From positions 186,001-250,000 of the forward strand of contig NZ_OY781472.1 in assembly GCF_963677035.1 (NCBI RefSeq): a stretch of DNA of 64,000 bases, read 5' to 3'. Of this stretch, positions 42,599-51,852 are shown piece by piece. The DNA is from an uncultured Hyphomonas sp. (GTDB taxonomy: Bacteria > Pseudomonadota > Alphaproteobacteria > Caulobacterales > Hyphomonadaceae). The notes under the pieces were generated by a model. That model worked only from the letters and a program-made list of their open reading frames with translations. It was not told the origin of the DNA and searched no databases. Position 1 is the stretch's first letter. Each line of letters begins with the position of its first letter. The translations under genes were made by a program, and so were the position numbers.

Positions 42599-44016
42599 TT
42601 CAGGTCTCCTTCGCCTGGCTGGCCGAGTTCAAAGTCCCTGACAGGACGCGCGGATTCGTCAGCGCGGTCATACATCAGGGCGCCATCAATATAGACCTGA
42701 TCGGCCTTGGAGTAGACGCTGAACGGATTGCCGGACCAGATCACCACATCGGCCATCTTTCCGGGCTTCAGGGAGCCAGTCCGCGCATCAATGCCGAGCG
42801 ACTTTGCCGGGTTCAGCGAGAGCCATTCCCAGGCCTCTTCAATGGGCACATCTATACCGACGCGCTTGCCGTCGGCCCAGGCCTTGGCCGCTTCCTGGTT
42901 CAGGCGCTGAATGCCGATGTCGCTGTCGGAATGCACGATCGCGCAGGCCCCGGCATTATGAACCATCGGAATGTTTTCAGGGATGCCGTCATAGGCTTCC
43001 ATCTTGAAGCCCCACCAGTCCGCCCACATGGAGGAACAGGCACCATAGTCCGCCAGTTTGTCGGCAATCTTGTAGCTCTCCACGGCGTGGTGGAAAGAGG
43101 TGACCTTGTAACCAAACTCCTTCGACAGATCCATGATCTGCGCCATCTCGTCAGCACGGTAGCAGTGCATGTGAACCAGGATCTCACCCGCCAGCACGCC
43201 TGCCAGCGTATCGAGTTCGAGATCGCGGGATGGCATCTCGCCGCCCTCGGCGGAATACTTGTCCCATTTGCGCTTGTACTCGGCCGCCTTGATCCAGGCG
43301 GCCCGGTAGCCAGCCATGTTCCCCATCCGGGAAAAAGGCGCGCCGCCCGGAATCGTCCCGTTGCCATAGCCATACACGCGCTTCGGGTTTTCCCCGCAGG
43401 CCATTTTCAGCGTATATGGCGCCGCCGGAAACTTCATGCCCTGCACCGTACGCGCTGGCACGTTCTTCAGGGTGATGCCGCGTCCGCCAAACAGGTTGGC
43501 ACTGCCCGGCAGAACCTGAAGGGATGTCACGCCCCCGGCAAGAGCCCGGCCAAACCCGGGATCCTGTGGCCAGACACCATGCTCAACCCATACTTCTGCG
43601 GTGACCGGACCGGAAATTTCGTTGCCATCCTGATGCGCCGAAACGGAGGGAGACGGATAGGCGCCGAGGTGGCTGTGATTATCGATGATACCCGGTGTCA
43701 CCCAGCGGCCAGCTGCGTCGATGACCGTCGCGCCCTCCGGTGCCTTCAGGTCAGTGCCGATGGCAGCAACCTTTCCGTCCTGCAGGAGCAGACTGCCCCC
43801 TTCGATCTTCGCGCCTTCTCCGTCCAGGATCGTGGCATTGGTGATCAACACCGGCGCGTTGGGATAGGCGCTGTAAGTCGAGGGGTAAGGATCGGGATTG
43901 AACGGTTCATTCGGTGTAAACGGTTTGATCGACGGCTCGCCGCTGTCATCACCGCCACCGCATGCGGCAAGAAATACGGCGGTCGCTGCAAGCGCCACCC
44001 AGTTCCACTTGGTCAT
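42595..44016 (-). CDS. Secreted amidohydrolase lipoprotein with intact HxH
   Basis: 473 residues; lipobox LAACGGGD at about residue 19, then a Pro-rich linker. Amidohydrolase superfamily with an imidazolonepropionase/adenine-deaminase-like layout: VTPGIIDNHSHLGAYP holds the metal-binding HSH, and further down EILVHMHCY, SFHHAVE and an Asp in AIVHSDSD complete a plausible metal site. Ends SLGIDARTGSLKPGKMADVVIWSGNP, the standard closing segment. Predicted metallo-hydrolase anchored in the envelope; substrate unknown. First gene of a coupled pair with the HxH-less paralogue, which follows with a 4-base overlap. Confidence 0.85.
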   Translation of the reverse strand: MTKWNWVALAATAVFLAACGGGDDSGEPSIKPFTPNEPFNPDPYPSTYSAYPNAPVLITNATILDGEGAKIEGGSLLLQDGKVAAIGTDLKAPEGATVIDAAGRWVTPGIIDNHSHLGAYPSPSVSAHQDGNEISGPVTAEVWVEHGVWPQDPGFGRALAGGVTSLQVLPGSANLFGGRGITLKNVPARTVQGMKFPAAPYTLKMACGENPKRVYGYGNGTIPGGAPFSRMGNMAGYRAAWIKAAEYKRKWDKYSAEGGEMPSRDLELDTLAGVLAGEILVHMHCYRADEMAQIMDLSKEFGYKVTSFHHAVESYKIADKLADYGACSSMWADWWGFKMEAYDGIPENIPMVHNAGACAIVHSDSDIGIQRLNQEAAKAWADGKRVGIDVPIEEAWEWLSLNPAKSLGIDARTGSLKPGKMADVVIWSGNPFSVYSKADQVYIDGALMYDRADESARPVRDFELGQPGEGDLK

Positions 44017-44098
44017 AATAATTCGCCCCGGTTTTTCCCGTTTCGTGCCGGCCCCATAGAGCGCGGATCAGAACACGCCGCAAGCCGTGGGACAGAAA

Positions 44099-44452
44099 TC
44101 AGTCCGCGCGACTTTTCACATTGGTCCGTTTGTCGCGGCCAAAGACGAGCCGCATCATCCAGTTGGGCGCAAACCGCTCCAGGCGGGGATGGCGCGCCAT
44201 GACACCTTCCATCCACCGGCGGCCCCAGTCGGAGTTCCGTCCAAGCAGGATCACACCGATGATCGCAATCGGCAAGCCGATCGGCAGGAACGGCGTCGCC
44301 AGGCCCACCGGGATCGCAATCGCAATATGCATCAGCCCCACCACAGCCAGCATCTGGCGGAAAAAGCCTTGGACATGCTTGCGAGCCGAATCGATCGGTT
44401 TGCGCAAAGAGCCGGCAGGTGAGTCAGTCATGGGCGGTTCAGTAGAAGACAT
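44099..44452 (-). CDS. Small membrane protein (PGPGW-like)
   Basis: 117 residues. Hydrophobic stretch from about 37 to 73 (VVGLMHIAIAIPVGLATPFLPIGLPIAIIGVILLG), best read as two close spans, followed by a basic tail RWMEGVMARHPRLE. The loop PIGLPIAIIG resembles the PGPGW family only loosely. Topology and function are not clear. Divergent from the acyltransferase-3 gene, 82 bp from the amidohydrolase lipoprotein start. Confidence 0.6.
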   Translation of the reverse strand: MSSTEPPMTDSPAGSLRKPIDSARKHVQGFFRQMLAVVGLMHIAIAIPVGLATPFLPIGLPIAIIGVILLGRNSDWGRRWMEGVMARHPRLERFAPNWMMRLVFGRDKRTNVKSRAD

Positions 44453-44592
44453 GAAGGGGATATGGGTTCAGAGCAATTTCATTGCCAAGTAAAATCACTT
44501 CCATGTGTCCAAACTCTGGCAACCACGTTGCCCGGTTGCTACACCCTGCTTAGAAATTGACCGCCGGGGGGGCGCCGGACAGCGAGGCCGAT

Positions 44593-45963
44593 ATGAAATT
44601 GCAGTCCATCCAGGCGCTTCGCGGCGTCGCGGCGCTGCTGGTCGTCTTACTTCACGCCCGGGCCTTTGAAATCAAAGGCATTGCCGCGAATGGCCTGACC
44701 GAGCAGCCGCTTGTCGGTGGACTTTTTGCGAATGGCTTTGCCGGGGTCGACCTGTTTTTCGTAATCTCCGGCTTCATCATGGTGTTCGTCACACGCGATG
44801 GTTTGACCGGGTGGAAGCCTGCCGCCTCTTTCCTCTTCGCCCGGGTCACCCGGATCTATCCTGTCTGGTGGGCCTTTGCCGGATGTATGACGATCTACAT
44901 GCTGGCCGCCCACGGGGTCAGTGGACAAAGTGAGGGCTGGCACAAGGCGGCATTCGGACATCCGATGGTGCCGTATCTGGTGAAGTCTTTCCTTCTGATC
45001 CCACAGGAGCCGTTTCCGGTGCTGAATGTGGGCTGGACCCTCATCCACGAAGTCTATTTCTACCTCGTCTTCACGCTGTTCCTTCTGATGCCCCGCAGAT
45101 GGCTGCCTCTCCTTCTGGCCATATGGAGTGTCCTCGTCATCAGCGGCGCGCTGCTGGGCTACTCACGCCCAACCGCGACGACCTTTTTGTCGCTGGCCGT
45201 TCACCCGATGACATTGGAATTCACTCTGGGCGCAGTCATTGGCCTGGCGGTAACGAAAGGCCTGGTCTGGCGCAGCGGAATCCTGACCCTGGTCGCAACT
45301 TTGTGGCTGTTGGCGGCCTTATGCTATGAGGGAGCTGGAAACGCATTCCTGCTGCAGTGGGGCCGGGTGTTCTCGTACGGCCTGCCTTGCGGCCTTCTTG
45401 TCTATGGTTGTGCCGGACTCGACATGACCAAGCGGCACGCCTGGCTGATTCCCGCACTGATTGGCGCCCTCGTCATGGTCTCACTTTATCAGCTCACTGG
45501 GTTGGACAGGACCAGCCCGGAAGCCGCCCGGCGGGATGCCATGATCCTGACTGTTTCAGTTGGAGCAATCACCATGGCCATTGTGATCTGGTCCGGCTGG
45601 CTTCTGGGGCAACGCGCACCAGACCGGTTGCAGCGGATACGATCCGTCTTCAGGCGCCTGTTCGATGGAGCGATCCGGGTCGGTGACTGGTCATTCTCAC
45701 TTTATCTCTGCCACCTGCTCGTCCTAGGCGCGTTGCAAAAGATTTTCGAACGGATCGGACAATCCGAAAGCCTCGCCCCGTTTTTCAGGCTGGGACACGC
45801 GGGTGGTCTGGACAACATCACCTTCGCGGTTCTCGGCCTTGTCCTGACGGTCACCGCTTCAGCGCTCAGTTATCGCTTCTACGAGCAGCCGGTGACCATC
45901 CTGTTCGGGCGCCTGCGCAAGAAGTTGTTCCGCCGGGGCCAGCCGCAGCCAGCCCCCGCCTGA
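44593..45963 (+). CDS. Acyltransferase-3 family membrane protein
   Basis: 456 residues, about ten membrane spans. N-terminus LQSIQALRGVAALLVVLLHA matches the family start (R-x-x-A with conserved His), then GFAGVDLFFVISGFIMVF and FLFARVTRIYPVWW. Such enzymes O-acetylate or otherwise acylate surface polysaccharides (OafA-like). Start ATG 44593 is preferred over the open frame to 44557. Substrate is not determinable. It converges with gcvPB, 15 bp apart, and no terminator is obvious between them. Confidence 0.88.
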   Translation: MKLQSIQALRGVAALLVVLLHARAFEIKGIAANGLTEQPLVGGLFANGFAGVDLFFVISGFIMVFVTRDGLTGWKPAASFLFARVTRIYPVWWAFAGCMTIYMLAAHGVSGQSEGWHKAAFGHPMVPYLVKSFLLIPQEPFPVLNVGWTLIHEVYFYLVFTLFLLMPRRWLPLLLAIWSVLVISGALLGYSRPTATTFLSLAVHPMTLEFTLGAVIGLAVTKGLVWRSGILTLVATLWLLAALCYEGAGNAFLLQWGRVFSYGLPCGLLVYGCAGLDMTKRHAWLIPALIGALVMVSLYQLTGLDRTSPEAARRDAMILTVSVGAITMAIVIWSGWLLGQRAPDRLQRIRSVFRRLFDGAIRVGDWSFSLYLCHLLVLGALQKIFERIGQSESLAPFFRLGHAGGLDNITFAVLGLVLTVTASALSYRFYEQPVTILFGRLRKKLFRRGQPQPAPA

Positions 45964-45978
45964 ACGATCGGCCAGAAC

Positions 45979-47553
45979 CTATTCGGCTGCAACCTGCGGC
46001 GCGACCGCGGGCTCTACCCATTTCAGCACCGGCTTGCGCGCCGCTTTCGTCTCATCAAGACGCTGCATCGGGGCAAGGTAGGGTGCGCCTTTCAGCGTCT
46101 CGTCACCCTGCGCCGCACGCCGGGCGATGGATTCCAGCGCATCACAGAAACGGTCCAGCTCTGCCTTCGATTCCGACTCCGTCGGCTCAATCAGCATAGC
46201 GCCATGCACGACCAGCGGGAAATACATCGTCATCGGATGGTATCCCTCGTCGATCAGCGCCTTGGCGATGTCGATCGTCTCGATGCCTTCGGCCGTGAAC
46301 GCATCTGAAAACAGCGCCTCGTGCATGCAATAGCCGTCGAACGGCGCCGTCATCACGCTCTTCAGGCGGGCCTGAATATAGTTCGCATTCAGTACGGCAT
46401 CTTCGCAAGCCTGTTTCAGGCCATCGGCGCCATGGCTGAGAATATAGGTCAACGCCCGCACGAACATGCCCATCTGGCCATGGAATGCAGCCATGCGGCC
46501 AAAGCTTTCGGATGCGTCGCCCTCGATGTCTTCGACCAGGCGGAACATGCCGTCGGCATCCTTCACCACGAATGGCACCGGCGCATAGGGCGCCAGCGCT
46601 TCGGACAGAACCGTCGGGCCGGAGCCCGGGCCGCCGCCACCATGCGGGGTGGAGAAGGTCTTGTGCAGATTGATGTGCATCGCATCAACGCCCAGGTCGC
46701 CGGGGCGCACCCGGCCGACAATCGCATTGAAGTTCGCGCCATCACAATAAAAATAACCGCCCGCCGCGTGGATCAGGTCCGCGATTTCCCGGATGTCCGT
46801 TTCGAACAAGCCGCACGTGTTCGGATTAGTCAGCATGATGCCGGCAATGTCATCCGGCGTTTCCAATTTCGCTTTCAAATCGTCGATATCAACCCGGCCA
46901 CGCTTGTTGGCCTTGATCTCGTCGACGATGAAACCGCATTGGGCCGCCGTTGCGGGGTTCGTTCCGTGAGCGGACTCCGGCACCAGAACGCGTTTGCGCG
47001 TATCCCCTTCGCCGCGCGCGATCAGTGCCTGGCGGATTGCCATCATGCCGCAGAACTCGCCATGTGCGCCGGCCTTCGGGCTCATCGCCACGGCCGGCAT
47101 ATTGGTCAGCTTCTTCAGCCACGTCGCCAGTTCATCGATCAGCTCCAGCGCGCCCTGCACGGTCGCCTGCGGCTGCAGCGGGTGAATGTCGCCAAACCCC
47201 GGCAGGCGCGCGATCTTCTCATTGAGGCGCGGATTGTGTTTCATCGTGCAGCTGCCCAGCGGGAACAAGCCAAGGTCGATGGCATAATTCTTCTGGCTGA
47301 GGCGCATATAGTGGCGCACCGCCTGCGGCTCGGACAGGCCTGGCAGGCCGGTTGGCTGCTTGCGGGCAACACCGCCGAGGCGGTTCTTCGTACCTTTCGG
47401 CGCAGGCAGGTCGACGCCGGTCGTTTCAGACGTGCCGACTTCAAAGATCAGGCCTTCCGCCTGCAGAAGGCCGCGCGAGCCGGACACAGTTTCGATGGAG
47501 GACACGGAGACAGACTCAGGTGAGGTCGGGCGGCCCTGTGTGTTCATGGTCAT
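45979..47553 (-). CDS. gcvPB: Glycine dehydrogenase (decarboxylating) subunit 2
   Basis: PLP-dependent P-protein, C-terminal half of the glycine decarboxylase; in this organism split in two chains. 524 residues from ATG 47553. PLP lysine in INLHKTFSTPHGGGGPGSGP; N-terminal GSCTMKHNPRLNE and SPKAGAHGEFCGM are typical. Start and the gcvPA stop overlap (ATGA), so coupled. Last gene of gcvT-gcvH-gcvPA-gcvPB, behind the glycine riboswitch. The N-terminal 45 residues before the family pattern are Ser/Thr-rich and less conserved. Confidence 0.97.
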   Translation of the reverse strand: MTMNTQGRPTSPESVSVSSIETVSGSRGLLQAEGLIFEVGTSETTGVDLPAPKGTKNRLGGVARKQPTGLPGLSEPQAVRHYMRLSQKNYAIDLGLFPLGSCTMKHNPRLNEKIARLPGFGDIHPLQPQATVQGALELIDELATWLKKLTNMPAVAMSPKAGAHGEFCGMMAIRQALIARGEGDTRKRVLVPESAHGTNPATAAQCGFIVDEIKANKRGRVDIDDLKAKLETPDDIAGIMLTNPNTCGLFETDIREIADLIHAAGGYFYCDGANFNAIVGRVRPGDLGVDAMHINLHKTFSTPHGGGGPGSGPTVLSEALAPYAPVPFVVKDADGMFRLVEDIEGDASESFGRMAAFHGQMGMFVRALTYILSHGADGLKQACEDAVLNANYIQARLKSVMTAPFDGYCMHEALFSDAFTAEGIETIDIAKALIDEGYHPMTMYFPLVVHGAMLIEPTESESKAELDRFCDALESIARRAAQGDETLKGAPYLAPMQRLDETKAARKPVLKWVEPAVAPQVAAE

Positions 47554-48896
47554 CAGATGATCTCCTTCAGGGCAGCGGCATAGGCGGCGATGTCTTCGGG
47601 GGTCGTGCACTCGGTCGCGGCGCAGAGGATGACGTCACCCAGATGGTCGCCCGGGAACAGGCGGCTGGCGCGGACACCGCCGACAATGCCGGCTTCGTCC
47701 AGCATGGCCAGAACGGCTTCGGCATTCACCGGCGTGCGGAACGCGAACTCGTTGAAGAAGCGCGGCGTGAGGATCTCGACGCCGTCCAACTCGCCCAGCG
47801 CATCAGCCAGGTCACAGGCGACTTCATGGTTCAGCACGGCCAGCTGTTCCATGCCTTTCCCGCCCAGCAGCGTCATGTGCGCTGTGAAAGCCAGCGCACA
47901 GAGGCCGGAATTGGTGCAGATGTTCGAGGTCGCCTTGTCACGGCGGATATGCTGTTCGCGGGTCGAAAGCGTCAGCACAAAACCGCGCGTGCCTTCCGCG
48001 TCGGTCGTCTCGCCGCACAGGCGGCCCGGCATCTGCCGAACAAGTTTCTGGGTACAGGCAAACAGGCCCACATAAGGCCCGCCATAATTCAGGCCGTTCC
48101 CGATGGACTGGCCTTCGCCAACCGCGATGTCGGCGCCCATTTCACCGGGCGGCGTGACAAGGCCGAGCGAGACCGCTTCGGTGAACACAGAGACCAGCAG
48201 CGCGCCTTTTCCGTGCGCCGCTTCCGCCACAGGCGAAAGATCCGTCACCGTGCCGAACGTGTTCGGTGACTGGCCGATCACGCAGGCCGTGGCATCGTCG
48301 ACGGCATCGGCCAGCGCCAGTTCGCCATCGATGGCATGCTCCAGCTGTACCACTTCGATGCCCTGCGCTTCGCACAGAAGTTTCGTCGCGGCGGCATAGT
48401 GCGGATGCAGGCCGCCGGAGAGGACCACCTTCTTCCGGCGCGTCACGCGCGTCGCCATCACAGCTGCTTCGGCGCAGGCGGTTGAGCCGTCATACATGGA
48501 GGCGTTGGCCACATCCATGGCAGTAAGCGCCGCAACTTGCGTCTGGAACTCGAACAGGGTCTGCAGCGTGCCCTGCGCGATTTCCGGCTGGTAAGGCGTG
48601 TAGGTCGTCAGGAATTCGGAGCGCTGGATGACCATGTCCACAGTGGCCGGCACATGGTGCTTGTAGGCCCCGGCCCCAACGAAGAACGGGCCGGACGAGG
48701 CCGCGCGGTTCTTCGCAGCCAGGTTCGACATGTGCCGCTCAACGGCCAGTTCCCCCTGATGGTCCGGCAGGCCGTCGACCGTGCCGTTCAGGCGGGCGCT
48801 TTCAGGAACATCCGCATAAAAATCATCGACCGATTTCGCACCGATGGTTTTCAGCATCTCTGCGCGGTCGTCCGCTGTCAGGGGAAGATATCGCAT
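47553..48896 (-). CDS. gcvPA: Glycine dehydrogenase (decarboxylating) subunit 1
   Basis: P-protein N-terminal half, 447 residues; decarboxylates glycine with gcvPB and transfers the aminomethyl group to lipoyl-GcvH. ATG at 48896 (GGAG 6 nt upstream) rather than the upstream frame to 48941. Visible: [32 protein letters not shown], and [10 protein letters not shown] followed by the PLP-site region SGGLHPHY. Gap to gcvH is 29 bp; the end overlaps gcvPB. Confidence 0.97.
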   Translation of the reverse strand: MRYLPLTADDRAEMLKTIGAKSVDDFYADVPESARLNGTVDGLPDHQGELAVERHMSNLAAKNRAASSGPFFVGAGAYKHHVPATVDMVIQRSEFLTTYTPYQPEIAQGTLQTLFEFQTQVAALTAMDVANASMYDGSTACAEAAVMATRVTRRKKVVLSGGLHPHYAAATKLLCEAQGIEVVQLEHAIDGELALADAVDDATACVIGQSPNTFGTVTDLSPVAEAAHGKGALLVSVFTEAVSLGLVTPPGEMGADIAVGEGQSIGNGLNYGGPYVGLFACTQKLVRQMPGRLCGETTDAEGTRGFVLTLSTREQHIRRDKATSNICTNSGLCALAFTAHMTLLGGKGMEQLAVLNHEVACDLADALGELDGVEILTPRFFNEFAFRTPVNAEAVLAMLDEAGIVGGVRASRLFPGDHLGDVILCAATECTTPEDIAAYAAALKEII

Positions 48897-48925
48897 CCCG
48901 TACTCCGTAAAAGTGTTGGGAAAGC

Positions 48926-49315
48926 CTAGAGCTGCTCGCAAAAGGCTTTGTAGGCTGCCTCATCCATCAGGCCGGCAATCTCGGCGCCGTCCTTGATTTC
49001 CAGAACGCAGAACCAGCCTTTTTCGGTCGGGGACTCGTTCACCGTTTCCGGCTTGTCGGAGAGCGCGCCGTTGACTTCGACGACCTTGCCATGGATCGGG
49101 GCGTAGACGTCGGAGGCGGCCTTGACGGACTCGACGACCGCCATGTCGTCGCCCGGTGCGAACTCGGTGCCGACTTCAGGAAGCTCGACAAACACAATGT
49201 CGCCGAGGGCATTCTCGGCATAGTGCGTGATACCGACCGTTGCGAGGTCGTTGTGAACCGTCACCCATTCATGGTCTTCAGTATAGAAGGTCGTCGGTTG
49301 CGTGTAGCGGGTCAT
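48926..49315 (-). CDS. gcvH: Glycine cleavage system H protein
   Basis: 129-residue lipoyl carrier. Lipoate attachment Lys65 in [14 protein letters not shown], with the usual [26 protein letters not shown] and the C-terminal [13 protein letters not shown]. Lies 12 bp after gcvT and 29 bp before gcvPA in one operon. Confidence 0.98.
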   Translation of the reverse strand: MTRYTQPTTFYTEDHEWVTVHNDLATVGITHYAENALGDIVFVELPEVGTEFAPGDDMAVVESVKAASDVYAPIHGKVVEVNGALSDKPETVNESPTEKGWFCVLEIKDGAEIAGLMDEAAYKAFCEQL

Positions 49316-49327
49316 GGGGTCTGGCTC

Positions 49328-50485
49328 CTATCGCTTATAATTTTGCGGAACAAAGGGAAGATCGGCGACAACAGCCGGGCGCGCCTTGCCGCGCACCATC
49401 AGCTGGATTTCAGTGCCCGGTGCGGCGTGGGCGGTGGCAATATAGCCCATGGCGACCGGATGGCCGACCGTCGGACCGAATCCGCCGGACGTGACCACGC
49501 CGACTTTCTCGTCGCCAATGAAGATTTCCGTGCCTTCGCGGGCCGGGGCGCGTTCCAGCGGCTTGATGCCGACGCGCTTGCGGGACGGGCCTTCGCTCCG
49601 CTCGCGGAGAATGCGTTCGGCGCCGGGGAAGTCGCCCGCTTCGCGGCGGCGCTTCTGGATAACCCAGCCAAGATCGGCTTCGATCGGCGACGTATCAGGG
49701 CCAAGATCGTGCCCGTACAGGCAAAGGCCGGCTTCCAGGCGCAGCGAGTCCCGCGCGCCGAGGCCGATAGGTTTGACCCGCTCGTCGGTGAGCATTTCGC
49801 CGACCAGCGGAATGCCCGCCTCCGGCTTCACCAGAACCTCGAACCCGTCTTCGCCGGTATAGCCGCAGCGCGAAACGATACAGCGCGTGCCGTTCAGTTC
49901 GAAGGGCATGTGATGCATGAATTTCAGGTCTTCGCAGCCGGGGAAGAAATCCTTCATCACGTCGCACGCTTCCGGGCCCTGAAGGGCGAACAGGATGCGG
50001 TCGTCGGCGCGGGTCAGCACCGCGCGGCCGGCCAGCGCCTTTTCGAAGATGCCCCAGTCCTGATCCTTCATCGCACCGTTGACGACGATGTAGAGGCTGC
50101 CCTGCGCGTCATCGCCGATCGGGCGGGTGATAATCAGGTCGTCCAGGATGCCGCCCTCGGCATTCAGCAGCACCGTGAGGCGCGCCTGGCCGGGCTTCAG
50201 GCTGGTGATGTCGCTCGGCACCAGTTCCTCGACCATAGCCGCGATCTTCGCGTGGGCTTCGTCGCCGCCGCCGATGCCGTCTTCCAGCGTCAGGAAGCAT
50301 GGCCCCATATGGGAAACATCGAACAGGCCCGCATGTTGGCGGGTCCAGTTGTGTTCCTCCATCACGCCGGCGGGGAACTGGACCGGCATTTCATACCCGG
50401 CGAATGGCACCAGCTTCGCCTCGCATTTGACGTGCAGGTCGTAAAGCGGGGTTCGCTTCAGGTCTTCGGTTGTTGCGTCGCTCAT
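49328..50485 (-). CDS. gcvT: Glycine cleavage system T protein (aminomethyltransferase)
   Basis: 385 residues; transfers the methylene group from lipoyl-GcvH to tetrahydrofolate, releasing ammonia. Typical motifs: TPLYDLHVKCEAKLVPFAGYEMPVQF, LFDVSHMGP, SRCGYTGEDGFEVL and the C-terminal GVVTSGGFGPTVGHPVAMGYI. Start ATG 50485. First gene of the operon; its 5' leader is the tandem glycine riboswitch 47-233 bp upstream. Confidence 0.97.
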   Translation of the reverse strand: MSDATTEDLKRTPLYDLHVKCEAKLVPFAGYEMPVQFPAGVMEEHNWTRQHAGLFDVSHMGPCFLTLEDGIGGGDEAHAKIAAMVEELVPSDITSLKPGQARLTVLLNAEGGILDDLIITRPIGDDAQGSLYIVVNGAMKDQDWGIFEKALAGRAVLTRADDRILFALQGPEACDVMKDFFPGCEDLKFMHHMPFELNGTRCIVSRCGYTGEDGFEVLVKPEAGIPLVGEMLTDERVKPIGLGARDSLRLEAGLCLYGHDLGPDTSPIEADLGWVIQKRRREAGDFPGAERILRERSEGPSRKRVGIKPLERAPAREGTEIFIGDEKVGVVTSGGFGPTVGHPVAMGYIATAHAAPGTEIQLMVRGKARPAVVADLPFVPQNYKR

Positions 50486-50532
50486 GGCGCCCTCATCACA
50501 GGAGACGTCAGCGGCCTCGGCCGCATGTCCGT

Positions 50533-50718
50533 CGCCCCCGCTGTCTCGGCGCCTGAGAGATTCCGCCCGTGAACTCCGGGCTTGCTCCTTCGGCGAGGCG
50601 GCGCCTTGCGGCCCGTCTCTTTCCAGCGTGTTGGTCCTCTCCCGGCCCTTTTGCCTGAGCGTTTCCGGGGCGGTTGCGCCTTCGGCGGCGGGGTTTGATA
50701 CCCGCTCTCTCCCGGGAG
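50533..50718 (-). promoter_or_regulatory. Tandem glycine riboswitch
   Basis: Two aptamers in the minus-strand leader of gcvT. First: GGGAGAG, then CGCCGAAGGCGCAA (50674-50687 on the plus strand as complement), AACGCTCAGGCAAAAGG (50647-50663 region). Second: CGCCGAAGGAGCAA (50582-50595), GGAATCTCTCAGGCGCCGAGACAG (ends near 50535). These are the conserved core motifs of the glycine riboswitch class in duplicate. A TATAAG hexamer at 50722-50727 could be the -10 box just before it. It is expected to switch the gcv operon on with glycine. Confidence 0.92.
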
Positions 50719-50829
50719 GGACTTATACTTTGCTCCTGCTAGCGTGGATTCCCGGCGCCAGCAAGCGCGCTCAGCCCTGCCAGATGCGCAATCCGCAGGC
50801 CTGCCTTGGTTTGAGGCACCTGCCGCCGC

Positions 50830-51852
50830 CTATTCCGTTCGGCGCAGCGCGAAAAGGACAGGCTGGTGATCGGTATATTGGAAACCGAGATCGAAGCCCT
50901 TCGCCGATTCAACCACCACATTCGGTGACAGCAGCAGGCCGTCGATATTCGTCGTGTAGTTCCGGCCGGCCTGATAAGGCTGTTCATTGGTCCGAACACT
51001 CGGCACAGCCGGGTCGATTGCCAGCTGCCAGCCCTCTTTCAGCTCTTCCCGCGGGAAGTCGTGGATCCAGAACTGGGCGGAATCGTCCGCGGTGTAGGGA
51101 AAATCGGTCGGCGCGAGGCGCATGTTCCAGTCCCCGCCAACGGCGACGGCCTTGCCCTGCTGGTAGTAGCTGTCGGCCAGGTCCAGCACTTCGCGGACCT
51201 GCGTCATCCTTGTGTTCGCGCCCTCGTCGAAGGCCGACAGGTGGACATTGATCAGCACCCAGGGCTGGCCTGACACGTCCAGCTCCGTCACCTGCACATG
51301 ATAGCGCCGCTTGATGAACCCCATGATCGTGCCCGGCTCTTCGGTGATCCGGACAATCTCCGTCGGCGCGTGCGCCACCTGCATGAAGGTGCCGAGCCCA
51401 TGCTTCAGCGACATCGGCCCCGGAAAAAGACGCGTCCGGATGTCAGAGGAGAAGAACATCGAATAGTCGCCGAGCGCGCTCTTCACGCCGCCCAGCACAT
51501 CGACGCCCCTGGTCAGGAAGCCCGGCCCGGCCAGCTCCTGCATCAGCACGACATCCGGCCGGGCCTCCATCAGCGTGTCCTCGATGCCGGCGAGATTCTT
51601 CTTCACCACACCCTTGCCCGGCGGTCGCAGCATCTCGCCGCCATCGGCCTTGAAGTCAGATTCCTCGCCGAGGCCCGCATAGCCGATGTTCCAGACCATC
51701 ACATAAAGCGGCACACTCGCTGGCGGCAGCTGGTCGGCCGGTGTGGCGACCTTTGTCGGAATGGTTTTGTCAGACAAGGTCACGCACCCCGCAAGCAACA
51801 GATAGACCAGCGCTAACGCAAACAGGACGAGGGGTATATAGAAATGCCGCAT
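50830..51852 (-). CDS. Endonuclease/exonuclease/phosphatase family lipoprotein
   Basis: 340 residues. Lipobox LLLAGC at about residue 22. EEP-fold motifs in order: VMVWNIGYAG, PDVVLMQEL, LINVHLSAF, GGDWNMR and YTDHQPV, with the catalytic Asn/Asp/His. Acts on a phosphodiester of unknown kind (lipid, nucleotide or DNA), located outside the cytoplasmic membrane. Its start overlaps the stop of the membrane protein upstream (ATGA), so the two are coupled. The C-terminus is close to the riboswitch region of gcvT, which reads the same direction. Confidence 0.85.
   Translation of the reverse strand: MRHFYIPLVLFALALVYLLLAGCVTLSDKTIPTKVATPADQLPPASVPLYVMVWNIGYAGLGEESDFKADGGEMLRPPGKGVVKKNLAGIEDTLMEARPDVVLMQELAGPGFLTRGVDVLGGVKSALGDYSMFFSSDIRTRLFPGPMSLKHGLGTFMQVAHAPTEIVRITEEPGTIMGFIKRRYHVQVTELDVSGQPWVLINVHLSAFDEGANTRMTQVREVLDLADSYYQQGKAVAVGGDWNMRLAPTDFPYTADDSAQFWIHDFPREELKEGWQLAIDPAVPSVRTNEQPYQAGRNYTTNIDGLLLSPNVVVESAKGFDLGFQYTDHQPVLFALRRTE

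Noticed and set aside
49091..50572. 493-codon plus-strand frame opposite gcvT
   Set aside because: Shadow of gcvT and gcvH, and it runs into the riboswitch.
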